Positions 33,940 to 45,529 of a DNA stretch of 64,000 nt are shown here, in pieces; positions within the stretch are counted from its first letter, which is position 1, and the number at the start of each line of letters is the position of its first letter. The position numbers and the translations under genes were made by a program. Below the pieces are notes generated by a model, which searched no databases, was not told where the DNA came from, and worked only from the letters and a program-made list of their open reading frames with translations. The stretch is taken from NCBI RefSeq assembly GCF_029784135.1, contig NC_073745.1:84291650-84355649 (forward strand), in the 5' to 3' direction. The stretch is from Toxorhynchites rutilus septentrionalis (lineage: Eukaryota; Arthropoda; Insecta; Diptera; Culicidae).

Positions 33940-35800
33940 GGTTCGACTCCAAATGTACTTGGGGGGCCCATATTAGGTATCTGAGTAAAAAATGCCAACA
34001 AAGAATAAACTTTCTCCGTACAATTACCGGCACCTGGTGGGGAGCCCATCCCGAAGATCTTATAATGGTGTATCGAACAACTATTCTCTCAGTGATGGAG
34101 TATGGCAGTTTCTGTTTTCAATCAGCTGCCAAAACACATCTCATTAAACTCGAGCGAATTCAGTATCTTTGTCTCCGTATTGCGTTGGGATGTATGCCCT
34201 CAACGCATACCATGAGTCTCGAGGTTTTGGCAGGCGTACTGCCACTAAAAGATCGCTTCAATTTATTATCTCTTCGGTTCCTCATCCGGTGTAAGGTTAT
34301 GAACCCATTGGTGATCGGAAATTTTGAGCAGCTTATCGAGCTAAATTTTCATTCAGGATTCATGTGCTCATATCATGAATTCATCTCCATGCAGGTTGAT
34401 CCTTCTTCGTATACTTCCAACCGTGTTTGTTTTCCTGACTACATCAATTCCTCTGTACATTTTGATCTGTTCATGAAGGAGAAAATCCATGGAATTCCAG
34501 ATTATCATCGATCGGGGATCATTCCTACGATCTTCAATGCAAAGTATGGGCGTGTCGATTGTGATAATATGTACTTTACTGATGGGTCCTCTATGAATGA
34601 GTCCACAGGATTTGGAGTGTTCAACGAAATTTTTAGCACCTCCCACAGTCTTCAGAATCCTTGCTCTGTGTATATTGCTGAATTGGCAGCAATACATTGG
34701 GCGCTGGACAGCGTCGCCTCACGACCTGTTGAACACTATTACATTGTAACGGATAGTCTTAGCTCTGTCGAAGCTATCCGTTCAGTGAGGCCGGAAAAGC
34801 ACTCGCCGTACTTCCTTGAGAGAATACGAGAAATTTTGAGTGCTTTATCCAGACGCTGTTATGTCATTACCTTTGTCTGGGTCCCTTCACATTGCTCAAT
34901 TCCGGGTAACGAGAGGGCTGACTCATTGGCAAAGGTAGGTGCAATTGAAGGCGATATTTATCAGCGTCAAATCGCTTTCAATGAATTTTATTCTTTAGTC
35001 CGTAAAAATACCATCGCTAACTGGCAACGTAAATGGAACGAAGATGAATTGGGCCGGTGGTTTCACTCGATTATCCCTAAGGTTAGCCTCAAACCATGGT
35101 TCAAAAGTCTGGACTTAAGTCGGGACTTTATTCGCACCTTCTCTCGACTCATGTCCAATCACTGTTCGTTAGACGCGCTACTCTTTCGTTTTAATCTTGC
35201 CGATGGCAATATCTGTGCTTGTGGCCAAGGTTACCACGACATCGAACACGTTGTTTGGTCGTGCGAGGAGTATCTTGTTGCCAGATCGAATTTAGAAAAC
35301 TCTCTTCGGGCTAGAGGAAGGCAGCCCAATGTGCCGGTGAGAGATGTGTTAGCTGGTTTAGACCTTGATTACATGTCCCAAATATATGTCTTCCTAAAAG
35401 CTATCAATCTTCGTGTGTGATTGTCCTTATATCCTTACATTCTCCTTTTCCTTTCCCTTCGCGAGAAATCAAATCCCTTCTTACTAACAATAGAGTAAGG
35501 TGAAATGTAAATACATGTTAGATATAAGATAGGCTTAAGAATTGAGTATGATGAATGTGAGTGCGAATTTGAGTGTGAACATTGTCAACATATCCTTATA
35601 TCCCATCCTTTTCCTGAAACAAAATGTCACCCTTCTAAACTCGAGCAAGCCGCGAGTAATCGGTTCTCTACTTCATTAACATTAGAATTAATAAAAAATG
35701 TGTATATATACTTGTAACTATACAAATAGGAGTTTGGCTCCTTTAAACTTATGTAACTGAGCCTGTAAAAATAAACGATTTAATAAAAAAAAAAAAAAAA
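33940..35800 (+). mobile_element. I-group LINE, 5'-truncated copy 2 (young)
   Basis: A perfect 12-bp direct repeat AATGAATTGTAA at 33928-33939 and 35801-35812 flanks the insertion. It ends in a poly(A) run of about 17 bases after ATAAACGATTTAAT. The coding part is uninterrupted. These are the marks of a recent target-primed insertion truncated at its 5' end. Confidence 0.92.
33942..35420 (+). CDS. LINE ORF2 C-terminal part, uninterrupted 492 codons
   Basis: The frame is open from the truncation point; an internal Met is at 34065. Early residues FDSKCTWGAHIRYLSKKC and NFLRTITGTWWGAHPE are typical of the region after the reverse transcriptase fingers/palm in I-group elements. The RNase H domain follows with all four acidic residues: Asp (34581-34583, FTDGSS), Glu (34680-34682, AELAAIHW), Asp (34752-34754, VTDSLSS) and Asp (34920-34922, NERADSLAK). 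A C-terminal NICACGQGYHDIEHVVWSC has Cys/His residues of the usual terminal knuckle. Stop at 35418-35420. The endonuclease and RT catalytic core are missing, so the copy cannot move itself. Confidence 0.9.
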   Translation, partial: FDSKCTWGAHIRYLSKKCQQRINFLRTITGTWWGAHPEDLIMVYRTTILSVMEYGSFCFQSAAKTHLIKLERIQYLCLRIALGCMPSTHTMSLEVLAGVLPLKDRFNLLSLRFLIRCKVMNPLVIGNFEQLIELNFHSGFMCSYHEFISMQVDPSSYTSNRVCFPDYINSSVHFDLFMKEKIHGIPDYHRSGIIPTIFNAKYGRVDCDNMYFTDGSSMNESTGFGVFNEIFSTSHSLQNPCSVYIAELAAIHWALDSVASRPVEHYYIVTDSLSSVEAIRSVRPEKHSPYFLERIREILSALSRRCYVITFVWVPSHCSIPGNERADSLAKVGAIEGDIYQRQIAFNEFYSLVRKNTIANWQRKWNEDELGRWFHSIIPKVSLKPWFKSLDLSRDFIRTFSRLMSNHCSLDALLFRFNLADGNICACGQGYHDIEHVVWSCEEYLVARSNLENSLRARGRQPNVPVRDVLAGLDLDYMSQIYVFLKAINLRV

Positions 35801-36639
35801 AATGAATTGTAACGAATGCAAAAAAAAACAGAAAATGAAGAGTAAATCGCAAAGGCATTTTTCAAATATGGACTGAGCAATGCAATGTAGTTTTATTATT
35901 TTGTAATTCAAATTAAATATTTTATTTTTGAGTTATACAGCATAACATATCGGCTTAGAGATATAGCAAATTCAAATAATTTAAGATTAAACGCTTTCTA
36001 ATCGAAAAAAGGGAAATCCCAGTGGACCTTAGTTCCTTTGAAGGGTGATCACATATAACGTAAGGTGATCACAATATAACTGGTTTAAGATTGTAAATTA
36101 CATAGTTAGGATTACAGATTTCAGATTCCAGATTCCTGATTCCAGTTCCATATTTCGATTCCGCTTCAAATTTCAAATTTAATGTTTAGATTCCAGATTT
36201 AAATCCTTGAATCCAGATTACAGATTCAAAGGCATATTCGGATCCCAGAAACAGATTTACATTCCTGGTGCAGACTGCAATAATAGGTTTCGATCCCAAA
36301 GTCACACTTTAAATGCAAATTCAGATTCAAAGTTCGTAAACCAGGTTCAGAATCCGGTTTTCGATTCCTGATTTCTGATTTTTGATTTCCGATCTTCGAT
36401 TTCTGATTCCAGAGTCTAGTTTAGAATTCTGGATTTCAACTTCAGATTTCTGATGTAAAAATCAGATCAGATATCCAATACATGATTCCAGATCTCAATT
36501 TCGGATTTCGGAGTCTGAACTCTAAATTAAGATCCAATTAGGTTTCATTTTAAATCCTAGATTTCAAACAGCAAATTGCGATTCCAAACTCCAGATTCAG
36601 ATTTCTCGATGCAGATTCGAATTTCAGATCCAGATTCTA

Positions 36640-36776
36640 TTTTTTTTCTCTAGTGACTTTCGACTGGTTCGTCACACTTTTATTTCCATTTTTTTGAAAG
36701 AATGTCGGGAGTGAGAATTGAACTCGCGATCTCTGCGTGAGAGGTATGGATGTTACCACTACGCCAGATCGCCTCC
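36640..36776 (-). mobile_element. Short tRNA-derived SINE (family A)
   Basis: Minus strand reads GGAGGCGATCTGGCGTAGTG, a box B-like GAGTTCAATTCTCACTCCCG, then a body with TTTCAAAAAAATGG and an A-rich tail. It is nearly collinear with 69-219. The target duplication cannot be judged in the repetitive flank. Confidence 0.85.
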
Positions 36777-37517
36777 TCGATTCAGATACTAAGTTCATAC
36801 TTGAAATCATGTTCAAATTTCATATAGCGGATTCAGAATCGAATTATCGATTCTGATTGCTGATTTCCGATTTTTGACTCCAGATTCTAGATTTCAAAGA
36901 GCAGACTTCAATCCCGGATTCTGAATTCCAAATTCAGATTTCAGAATTAGAATTAAGATTCCAAATCTAAGTTCTAGAGTCGGACTCCAGATTCAAATTC
37001 AAATTCAGCTTTCATATATCAGATTCAGATTCAAATGTTCAATTCATAATGCGAGATTATAGATAACATCGTCTGGATTAAAGATTTCGATTTCAGATTT
37101 CAGAGTCTGAATTCAATATTCCGATTCAATGTTTAGTTTCAGATTGGAATCCATGATTTCAAATAGCAGATTGCGATTCCAAATTCCAGATTTAGATTCA
37201 GATCCCAGATTCAGATTCCTAGGTGCAAGCTCAAATCACAGATTCAGATTACGAAGTCAGACTCCAAATGCAAATTAAGACTCAAATTTCGTATACCAGA
37301 ATCAGAATCTCGATTCTTGATTTCCAATTTCTGATTTTTGATTCCAGATTCCATAATCCAAACTTCAATTCTGGATGTTGGATTCCAGATTCAGATTTCA
37401 GGTTTAAAATTCAGATTTAAGTTCCAGATACAATTTCTGGATCAGATTAAGTATCAGATTCGGATTGAAATATTCAGTCGCTGATTCCAGATTCTAGATA
37501 ACATAATTCAGATTATA

Positions 37518-38541
37518 CACTCTGTCCAGCTTTTATAAGACCAGGTGATGATCCTACTGCTTTGTGTCATTGTAAACAAACAATGCTTCAATTTATATTC
37601 TAGTGTGTAGGTATTGGTGACTTTGTATTTTTCAAGTGTCAAGTGTCACATGAACCGACATCGAGACATGGTATGTTGTGACAAAAAATGTTTCAAAAAT
37701 AAAACATTTTGCTACATACCATAACGAAAGTTATTCAATGAATAGGTATGTAATGTATGTCTTCTCTGACGAAAAGTAGTTCAATTTGGATGATTATGAT
37801 GGTTTCAACGGGTACTGGCGTGATTTACGGAAGAAGGAACAGTATTTTTCAACCTGGAATTTTGGTGGAGGCTCGTGCATGGTTTGGGTGGGATTAAATA
37901 GCTTTCAAATCATTCAAGGATTACATACATGTTCTGGAATCCTCCCTCCTACCGTTTTTGCGTGGATATCGTTCACATTCCAACAAAACAGTGCTACTAT
38001 TCATACCAGCAAGGGAACTAAGCAATGGATTAAGGACCAGAGACATTTTTCTTTGGACTGGCCGGCTCGCTCTTAAGACTTGAATCCTGTTGAAAATCTT
38101 AGGAAGATCCTTGTAAGCAGAATCTACACTGAGGGAAAACAGTATACCACGATTGAAGAGCTCAAGATCGCAATTTCGGAAACATGGAAAAATATCGCGA
38201 AATCCGTTCAGCAGAATTTGATAAATAGTATTCCAACAAGAATTTTCCAGGTTATTGGTCGAAATGGCAAGGTTGTCAATTATTGACATGTAAATCAGCC
38301 GATCGTTTTAAATTTTTCATTGACACTTATGAATTTGGAAGTGGTCTTATAGAAACTGGACAGCTGAAATTATCATATTTAAGCACAATAAATAAACAAA
38401 CAACTATTTTGAACGAAATTGACGTTAAATATACTTTATTCTAAGCATTTAACAATGTATGAATGTATCTTGTTGAAATTCTAACTGTTTGTGTTGCAAC
38501 GAAATAGAATCAGGATGGTCTTATAGATGTTGGACAGAGTG
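37518..38541 (+). mobile_element. Tc1-like transposon, internally deleted
   Basis: The inverted ends CACTCTGTCCAGC...TTTATAAGACCA (left) and complement (TGGTCTTATAGATGTTGGAC at right) are flanked by TA at 37516-37517 and 38542-38543. Length is 1,024 bp. The transposase N-terminal DNA-binding half is missing. It sits within the 7-bp satellite. Confidence 0.88.
37750..38286 (+). pseudogene. Tc1 transposase C-terminal half, defective
   Basis: The Tc1 transposase core uses a DD34E triad. The first Asp is in FSDEK (37768-37770). TAG at 37777-37779 follows. GYWRDLRKKEQYFS and WNFGGGSCMVW are family hallmarks. FQQNSATIH has Asn where the second Asp is expected. After 34 further residues comes Glu in NPVENL. 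TAA at 38074-38076 replaces the usual Pro codon in ARSPDLNP. The tail GRNGKVVNY ends at 38286. Two nonsense changes plus the lost Asp make it inactive. Confidence 0.88.
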
Positions 38542-40384
38542 TAGAATCCAGATTTCTATTCTGGGTTCCAATTATAAATTCTAGATTCTCAGATCCAAAG
38601 TATATATTTCTGATTCTGGATGCCTTAGTCCAGATTCTAAATTCTAAATTTATTCCAAATTTATATTTCAAATTGAAAACTCAGATTCCTCATCCAAATC
38701 GCCGAGACAGACTCCAGTTACTAATGCATGTTCAAATTTCGTATACCTGATTTAGAAACAGATTTCCATTTCCTGATTCCAGATTCTTGATTCCATAGTT
38801 CAGAAAACATGTTCTCAGATTCTAGATTCCAGATTTCAATTTCGGATTCCAGAGTCTGAATTCCACATTCGGGTTTCAAACGTAAATCCAAATTTCCAGA
38901 TTTCAAACTGCTGATTGCGATTCCAACTTCCAGATTAAAATTCAGATTCCTGGGTGCAGATTCAGATTCCAAATGTAAATTCAAGTTTTCTCGATTCTTG
39001 ATTCCAGCTACTAGATTCCATAGACCAGATTCCAATTCCGGATTCTGGATTGCAAATCCCGATACCGAATTTTGGATTTCAGATTCAAAAATCAAATTTC
39101 AGATTTATATCCTAGATTTGAAATAACAGATTGCGATTCCTAATTCCAGATTCAGATTCGCATTCCTGGGTGCAAATGTTCAAATCCCAGAGCCAGACTC
39201 ACACATATGCAAATCAAGGTTCAGATTCCGTTTAGCAGATTCTGAATTCCTGATTTCATATTCTAGATTCCATAGTCCAGATTACTGATTCATAGGTTTT
39301 AGATTCCACATTTCAATTCCAGATTTCGATTCCGAAGTCTGGATTCCATATTTAGATTTCCGATTTAAATAATAGATTCCAGATTTCAAATTGCAGGTTA
39401 TGATTTTAAATTTGATGTTTAGATTCCAAAGGCACACTCCAAATGCAAATTCAAGCTCAAATTTTGTATATCAGATTTAAATATCCTATTCCAGATTTCA
39501 GATTCCATAGTCTAGATTACAGATTCCAGATTCTAGATTCAAAATTCAACTCTGAATTTCGAATTCCAAATTCTGTTTTTAGATTCATAAAACAGATTTT
39601 CGATTTCAGATTTTAATCCTAGACAACAAAATTGCGGATTGCGATTGCGATTCCGCATATGTGCAAATTCAGATACAAAACCCAGATTTCAAACTTAGAT
39701 TTCAAACTGCAGAATTCCAGATGCTGACGCAGAATCCTGGTGGTAAAATAAAACCACAGATTCGAATCCCAGAGTCAAACTTCAAATCGTTGTTCACATT
39801 GTGAAATTTCGTATGCCAGCTTCCAAATTTCAATTGCGGATTTGGATCACATTTTTTTATTTCAAATCTAGATCCTCGATTCCAAATTCAAGATTCAGAT
39901 TTAGGTCTCAGGACCAGATTCGGATTGATTAGTGCAAATTCACAATTTCGGATTCCAGATTCAAATCCCAGAGTCAGATTCAGACAGATACAAAATAAGG
40001 TTCAGATTCCGTATGCCAGATTTAGATTCTCAATTACTGATTTCAGATTATAGATGCCATAGTGTAGCTTACAGATTCTAGATTTCGGTTCCGGATTCGG
40101 GATCCCAAATTCAGATTTCAGGTGTCAATCCTAGATTCCATATTTTAAATTGCAGATTTTTTTAGAGCAGTTTCTATTCAAGCCCACGTATTTTGATTCT
40201 GGATTATGGATTCCTAATTTATGTTTTAGATATAGATTTTTGAAGTTCAGGATAGGGTTTAGGATAACAGAATTCTGTGCCAGGCCGTAAATCCTCGATT
40301 TGTATTCAGAATCAAATTCTGTCTTCACCCAGGTTTCATATTCAAAATTCTTGATTCCAGAATCAGGTTCTAGATTCAAGTAAC

Positions 40385-41733
40385 TCCTTCAAAATACCTT
40401 TGTTCCTATCATTATTAGCTCCTGATTCTTTTTATTTGAATTGTGTTTTACAAATTTTGGTATTTCAATCACTAAAAAAAACACAGTATTGAATTATGAC
40501 ACCTATTTACGGTCAAATTGTAGGAATTGAACTAAGAACTGGTATTCCAAGCTCAACAAATTCTCGTTCTTTCTATCATTTCTATCAAAGTCTTTTTTGA
40601 TATAATCAGCTGCTATTGGGACACTAAATGAGTCAAATGCAGATATTAAGAACCAGTCTCCCCGTTACTGGTGGTGATCCAGCTAATTCCTGTACATGCC
40701 TTGTACTGAGTCCGTGAATAAGTTCATTCTGTTTTTCCAACAGATGGCATTGTGAGAACATTGTTGAAGATGATAGCGAATCTTTATTGGAGTTCTCTAA
40801 ACCAGCAAATCACTAGTCATTTGCGGGAAATACACTAATTCATCAAATAAAAATTATTTGTAGCGGAAACACACAGATCATTCTCATAGATTTCTGTGGA
40901 CGCTCCAAACATGATTATTTTAACATCGAAGATAAAGAAAAGAAAATTGTTCAACAACGTGGTATTGAAAGTTCTAAAAAGTATTTAGAATATGTTTCCC
41001 AGTTGTGATCTATAATTCGTCAAATTTTATCCATTAACGAAGTTGTCGTGATTCCTACTATGATTAAACTTGTTTACCTTATCCGAAGTCCAACGATTAA
41101 TTTTAGTTTCGCTTCTACAGAAACATGAGCTCTCCTCGTTCGTGAGATCCCTCATGTGTTCCTCGCACGCCACATTCGTTTTACTATTCTGGCCCAGCGA
41201 TGAAGTTTAGGATTAATTGCTGAAGGTAGACTTGATTCGCCGAAAGAATCATATCGTCATCAGTTTCAGTTCAGAAACCACAACAACAATCGTAACATTT
41301 AGCAAGTGGACTGTCATAGCATGTTCTCTGTCTTGCCGAGCAAGGAAGAAATGTCATCGCGTGCGTGTGGCATGCATGTCAACGTGAAAAGTTTTGCTCT
41401 ATCGACCCATTCGAGAACGTAGTGAAATAAAACAAAACAAAAACAAAAACTTTACGGTTAGAATTGAGGTTCAAGGTTGAGTGCGGGTCCACATTCTAAT
41501 TTAGATTCAAACTCCGAATTTAAATTACGGATAAAAATTCCACATTCAGGATGTAGATTCAGTGTGTAGATATAGTGATTTGTGAAGAGGAGCGTTACCA
41601 ATCCGACGATTTCCTTAAAGTTGATCTTCAAATCTTTTCTGTGAATTTGAAATTATTATTAACGGTGGGTAAGGTGGATCGATATTCATATTCTTATACA
41701 CAAACTTCTATAGCAGAACATTAGACACAGAGG
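40385..41733. other. No gene recognised
   Basis: About 1.35 kb between the satellite and the ITmD37E element. Nothing recognised except satellite-like words near 41500-41580. Confidence 0.4.
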
Positions 41734-41735
41734 TA

Positions 41736-43033
41736 AAGGGTGTGTCACATCAAATTGCATCACGGAAAAAACGCTGTAGAAATTTAATTTTTGAGAATTA
41801 TATCTTCAGCTTTCGCTTATAATCAGATAAGAGTGTATAGATCACGTTCGACATGCTTCACTGTCAATTTTTCGTAAATTTGGAAAAATGTCGTCGAACG
41901 AAAAAGAGCGTCGTGAATTAATCCTGTGCACTCATTTCGAGAATCCGGAGTTGTCACATCGGGACATCGGTAAGATGCTGGGAATCGTCCAATCCACGGT
42001 CAGCAGAGTACTAAAACGATACTTCGAGAACCTAACCATCGACCGGAAGGTGAAGAACGGCAAAAATGGATGCTCCGTCAGTGAAAAAGATCACAAGCGC
42101 GTAGATAAGCAGTTTAGACGTGATCCGAGAAGTTCGGTCCGGGATGTCGCCAATAAGCTGAATTTGTCAAGTTCATTCGTCCAGCGGACCAAGCAGCGGG
42201 AGGGCCTGCGTACATACAAGGTTCAGAAGGCTCCTAACCGCGACGAAAGGCAAAACATGGTGGGGAAGACGCGAGCCCGGAAACTGTACACCGAAATGCT
42301 GACGAAGCCGCATTGCCTGGTAATGGATGACGAAACCTGCGTCAAAGCGGACTTTCGTCAGCTGCCGGGCCTGTTGTTCTTCTCCGCAGAGGACAAATTC
42401 AGCGTTCCGGAGGAGATTCGCAAGCAGAAACTATTCAAGTTTGCTAAAAAGTACATGGTGTGGCAAGCGATCTGCTCTTGCGGAAAGCGGAGCGCCCCCT
42501 TCGTGATGACCGGCACGGTAAACGGGTAGGTTTACCTTAAGGAGTGCCTATAGAAGCGCTTACTACCACTATTGAAGCAGCACGAGGGCACGACCATCTT
42601 CTGGCCGGATCTCGCTTCGTGCCACTATTCAAAGGACGTGTTGAAGTGATACGAAGCCAACGGGGTCACCTTCGTGCCAAAGAAAATGAACCCGCCCAAC
42701 GCGCCGGAGCTTCGCCCAATAGAGAAATATTGGGCGATTATGAAGCAGGCCCACCGGAAGAACCCAAAAGTTGTCAAATCGGAGGCGGACTTCAAGAGAA
42801 AATGGATTTCTGTTCAAAAAAAACTACAACCTGACGTTGTACAGAACCTTATGGACGGGGTAAAGAGGAAGGTGCGAGCATACGGGCTTGGGCTCGAAGT
42901 ATGAATAAAAAGAAAATGCCAAAAGTTGTTTAATAGTTTTTATTTTACTGTCTAAAATTTTCAAAAGGATCGGTCTACTGGACGAATTTCTACAGCGTTT
43001 TTTCCGTGATGCAATTTGATGTGACACACCCTT
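41736..43033 (+). mobile_element. ITmD37E-type DNA transposon
   Basis: The inverted ends begin AAGGGTGTGTCACATCAAAT and match for roughly 49 bp at both sides (right end at 43033), flanked by TA (41734-41735 and 43034-43035). Length is 1,298 bp, the size expected for a complete IS630/Tc1/mariner element. One transposase frame fills the interior. Confidence 0.92.
41888..42904 (+). pseudogene. ITmD37E transposase with three nonsense codons
   Basis: The single frame, 338 codons, has no frameshift. An N-terminal helix-turn-helix part (SHRDIGKMLGIVQSTVSRVL) leads to the catalytic core. Asp residues are in LVMDDETCVKADF (about residues 147-148) and FWPDLASCHYS (residue 241). Glu 279 is in ELRPIEKYW, with exactly 37 residues between the last two. 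That D-37-E spacing defines the ITmD37E group described from mosquitoes. TAG at 42527-42529, TAG at 42551-42553 and TGA at 42647-42649 (probably a Trp codon before) interrupt it. Confidence 0.92.
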
Positions 43034-43039
43034 TATTGA

Positions 43040-44870
43040 GTTATTATCATTTTCGAAGTGATGAACCCCAAAGGTATTCATAAACATCTGTGGCCCCTTG
43101 AAAAAATAATAAAACAAAACCGAACATGTACTCATTGAATGACCAAACCAGCTCCCCAGTGAAAGAGAGAGCGCGGATGTCTATTTTTGGTAATCTGGAT
43201 GCTGCATGCAGTACCCCAAGGCAAATGACTAAGACAGCATCACCGTATTGCTCCAGTGCAACTAAGGAAACACTCACTATGCGTAATGAGCTCAAGGTGA
43301 CTTTGCACTGCCTGTCACCGAACCGTGCAAAATGTCTCATAATATCGCAGCAAAAAAAGAGAGGAAAAAACATGGATCGATTATTCAATAGTTGTTTATT
43401 TGTTAGTTGGAAGAAAGTCAAATGATGTACACTCTCTTCTCCAGATCTCGGCGTTTGAGATCCCGAAAGTTGAACTAGTTTGTCGGTTGAACAACAAAAA
43501 AGGCACAAATGAATTATTGCCTTGTTATTGTTTTCTTCATCTTCGCCTAATTAAGTTCCCACGGAAGGCCATTTGGTGCCAGAGATAGGTTAAGTATCAT
43601 TTGAGTCATCGCTCAAATCCGTCTGGTCTACATCGTCAAGATAAATGATTGTGTGCATACTTGTTTTGGAGACAGAGCTGCTGACTCAGAAAATTTTCAA
43701 TAATTTCAGACTGATCATAGGTGAAAACGTTCGATGGGAATGCAAAGGAATTTTTATCCGAAACAAAGTCTGGAAACAAAGCAGAGAAAAACGAAGAAAA
43801 AGGGACACCCGAAAGGCAGTTCAGAATCAATATTGGAAAACACAATGTTGGTCAACACTGGGATATTCGTTCAAACAAAAGGAGACAAAAAGGGTCGGAT
43901 ATGTTTTTATGATAATGTAATGAATAATGCATTTCGTTTTCCCTTGGCCTTAGTTCCCTGGTTGACGGCCACTGTTCGCCTTCCAGATTATTTGAGCATA
44001 CATCTGCATCTCTGGAATTTTCTCTTTACGTTCGCTGAAATCGCGTCGATGATTCATCGTTGGTTGGTAAAAACTAGCGGTAAAATTGTACTGTACCATT
44101 ATTTCGGGGTGTCGAAATAAATTCATTCGTGTGACCATTAAAAACCTTCATTACAATTCAACATTTACTATATTTTGAGATTCCACAAGAGAGAAGCCAC
44201 AAGCCAAACAAATTTACTTATTTATTTATTTAGCTATAAAGGCAGGCAATCGTTTCGCATCTTCTCGGAACAGGAAAAATGGGACATAAATCACTATGCT
44301 AATACCTCAATCACACGGAAGCACTTCATCATTCCATCGATTTTCTGACACAACTTTTTGCTTCCTTTTATTGTTTGAATTGTCGCGAAAATGGTAATCG
44401 TAGGCATAAAGATTTTTACTTCTTCCTGAATTGTACCGTTCGTTTGCAGTGACGATTTACAACTGTATGTAATACACTAGTCTCGGAGTTGGCATAAAGT
44501 TATGAAATGTTTCGGTAATTATGGACATCAACAATCATATCTTCATGGCAGTGAATTGTTTATACATGAAAATACAGAATATACAGAAAATGATGTATTA
44601 AATAAATAAAATAAATTGACTATCGATATAATATAAAGCACGACAAGTATTTGGTTAAATTGTAGTGTTCCACACATAAAGAATCTGTTTAGTTTGGACA
44701 ATGAAAGTAGTTTTTAGGAAAAAATTGCTTACATTTTGAGATATATGGGACTTCTTTATGTAAAGCCAAATCAATTGCTTCCATTTTCAGCCATCACATC
44801 CTTTTCCGAAATGACTTCTTTGAGAAAATCAATTTTTATTTCTTAAAATATAGTTTTTCAATTTTTTAAG
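43040..44870. other. No gene recognised
   Basis: Frames of 99-153 codons on both strands overlap around 43047-43508 and 43734-44120. None shows a domain, a signal peptide or repeat-element similarity I recognise. Possibly intron or unique intergenic DNA. Confidence 0.4.
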
Positions 44871-44879
44871 CATTTCCGA

Positions 44880-45011
44880 TTCGATTGGTATGCAAATCAA
44901 CAAAATTCGTTTCTAGTCCATCGCTCGTAATTAATTATTTTAATATTATTTCATAAAATCGTGACCTGTTTCCTGATTTGGCATTCTTACTGGAAAACGT
45001 AGTCCTACCTC
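44880..45011 (+). repeat. GACGTAG-family 3' end fragment
   Basis: TCATAAAATCGTGACCTGTT, then CTGATTTGGCATTCTTACTG and finally CGTAGTCCTACCTC parallels 17400-17460 and the inverted 4971-5040. It is an isolated end with no partner nearby. Confidence 0.65.
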
Positions 45012-45271
45012 AAAACAGATCAATAAGTTCGCAGACCCATAAAGCGCATCATATACCCTCTGACGCTATCCAATATAACAATACGGGCAAATAAACGATC
45101 CATAGTTGTTCTGATGGACGATTGTTTCGACCGTGAAATGGACGAAGAGTGCGATGAGTTTCTCGAACCCTTCTCTGGTTCACTTTGTAAAAAGCTACAT
45201 TTGTCCGGCGTTGTTCAGGTGTTATTTAACCCGTGATGAATTGAGAAACTAAACTATACACAAAACAAACG

Positions 45272-45378
45272 ACAAAAAATGTTGCCAACCAAATACTGTA
45301 TACCTCTATAAATTAATGCAAATGACAAACTGTCAAAAAATGTTGCCAACCAAAAACTGTATACCTCTATAAATTAAT
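45272..45378. repeat. Direct duplication, ~62-bp period, two copies
   Basis: The phrase AAAAAATGTTGCCAACCAAA followed by CTGTATACCTCTATAAATTA occurs twice, at about 45274 and 45336. It lies just before the GA-rich array. Confidence 0.8.
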
Positions 45379-45529
45379 CCATTATAGTCGTCAAGTTTGA
45401 ATTTGAAACTTTATGGAAAAAAATTTTATATTACTTTTTTTCTGTAACTTTAACTGTGTTTTTCTATGAAACTGTTCACCGAAAAGTCCAACGTAAACTT
45501 AACAGTCAGAAAACTGAACAACAGAGGGA

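Larger units (their letters stand above)
36107..40378. repeat. Degenerate 7-bp satellite (CAGATTC-type), 4.3 kb
   Basis: The stretch is built from imperfect heptamers CAGATTC, CAGATTT, CTGATTC and similar, many in strict 7-bp register. Longer phrases recur at irregular spacing, for example CAAATTTCGTATACCAG-type words near 37290, 38728, 39460 and 39800. Two later insertions, a SINE (36640-36776) and a Tc1 remnant (37518-38541), interrupt it. Apparent reading frames of 65-124 codons here are products of the simple repeat. A short outlier with the same composition is at 41500-41580. Confidence 0.85.

Noticed and set aside
38721..39095. 124-codon frame rich in ESE and NLES repeats
   Set aside because: It is a product of the degenerate 7-bp satellite.
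43047..43508. 153-codon minus-strand frame
   Set aside because: Possible unique DNA, but nothing identifies a protein and overlapping plus-strand frames exist.
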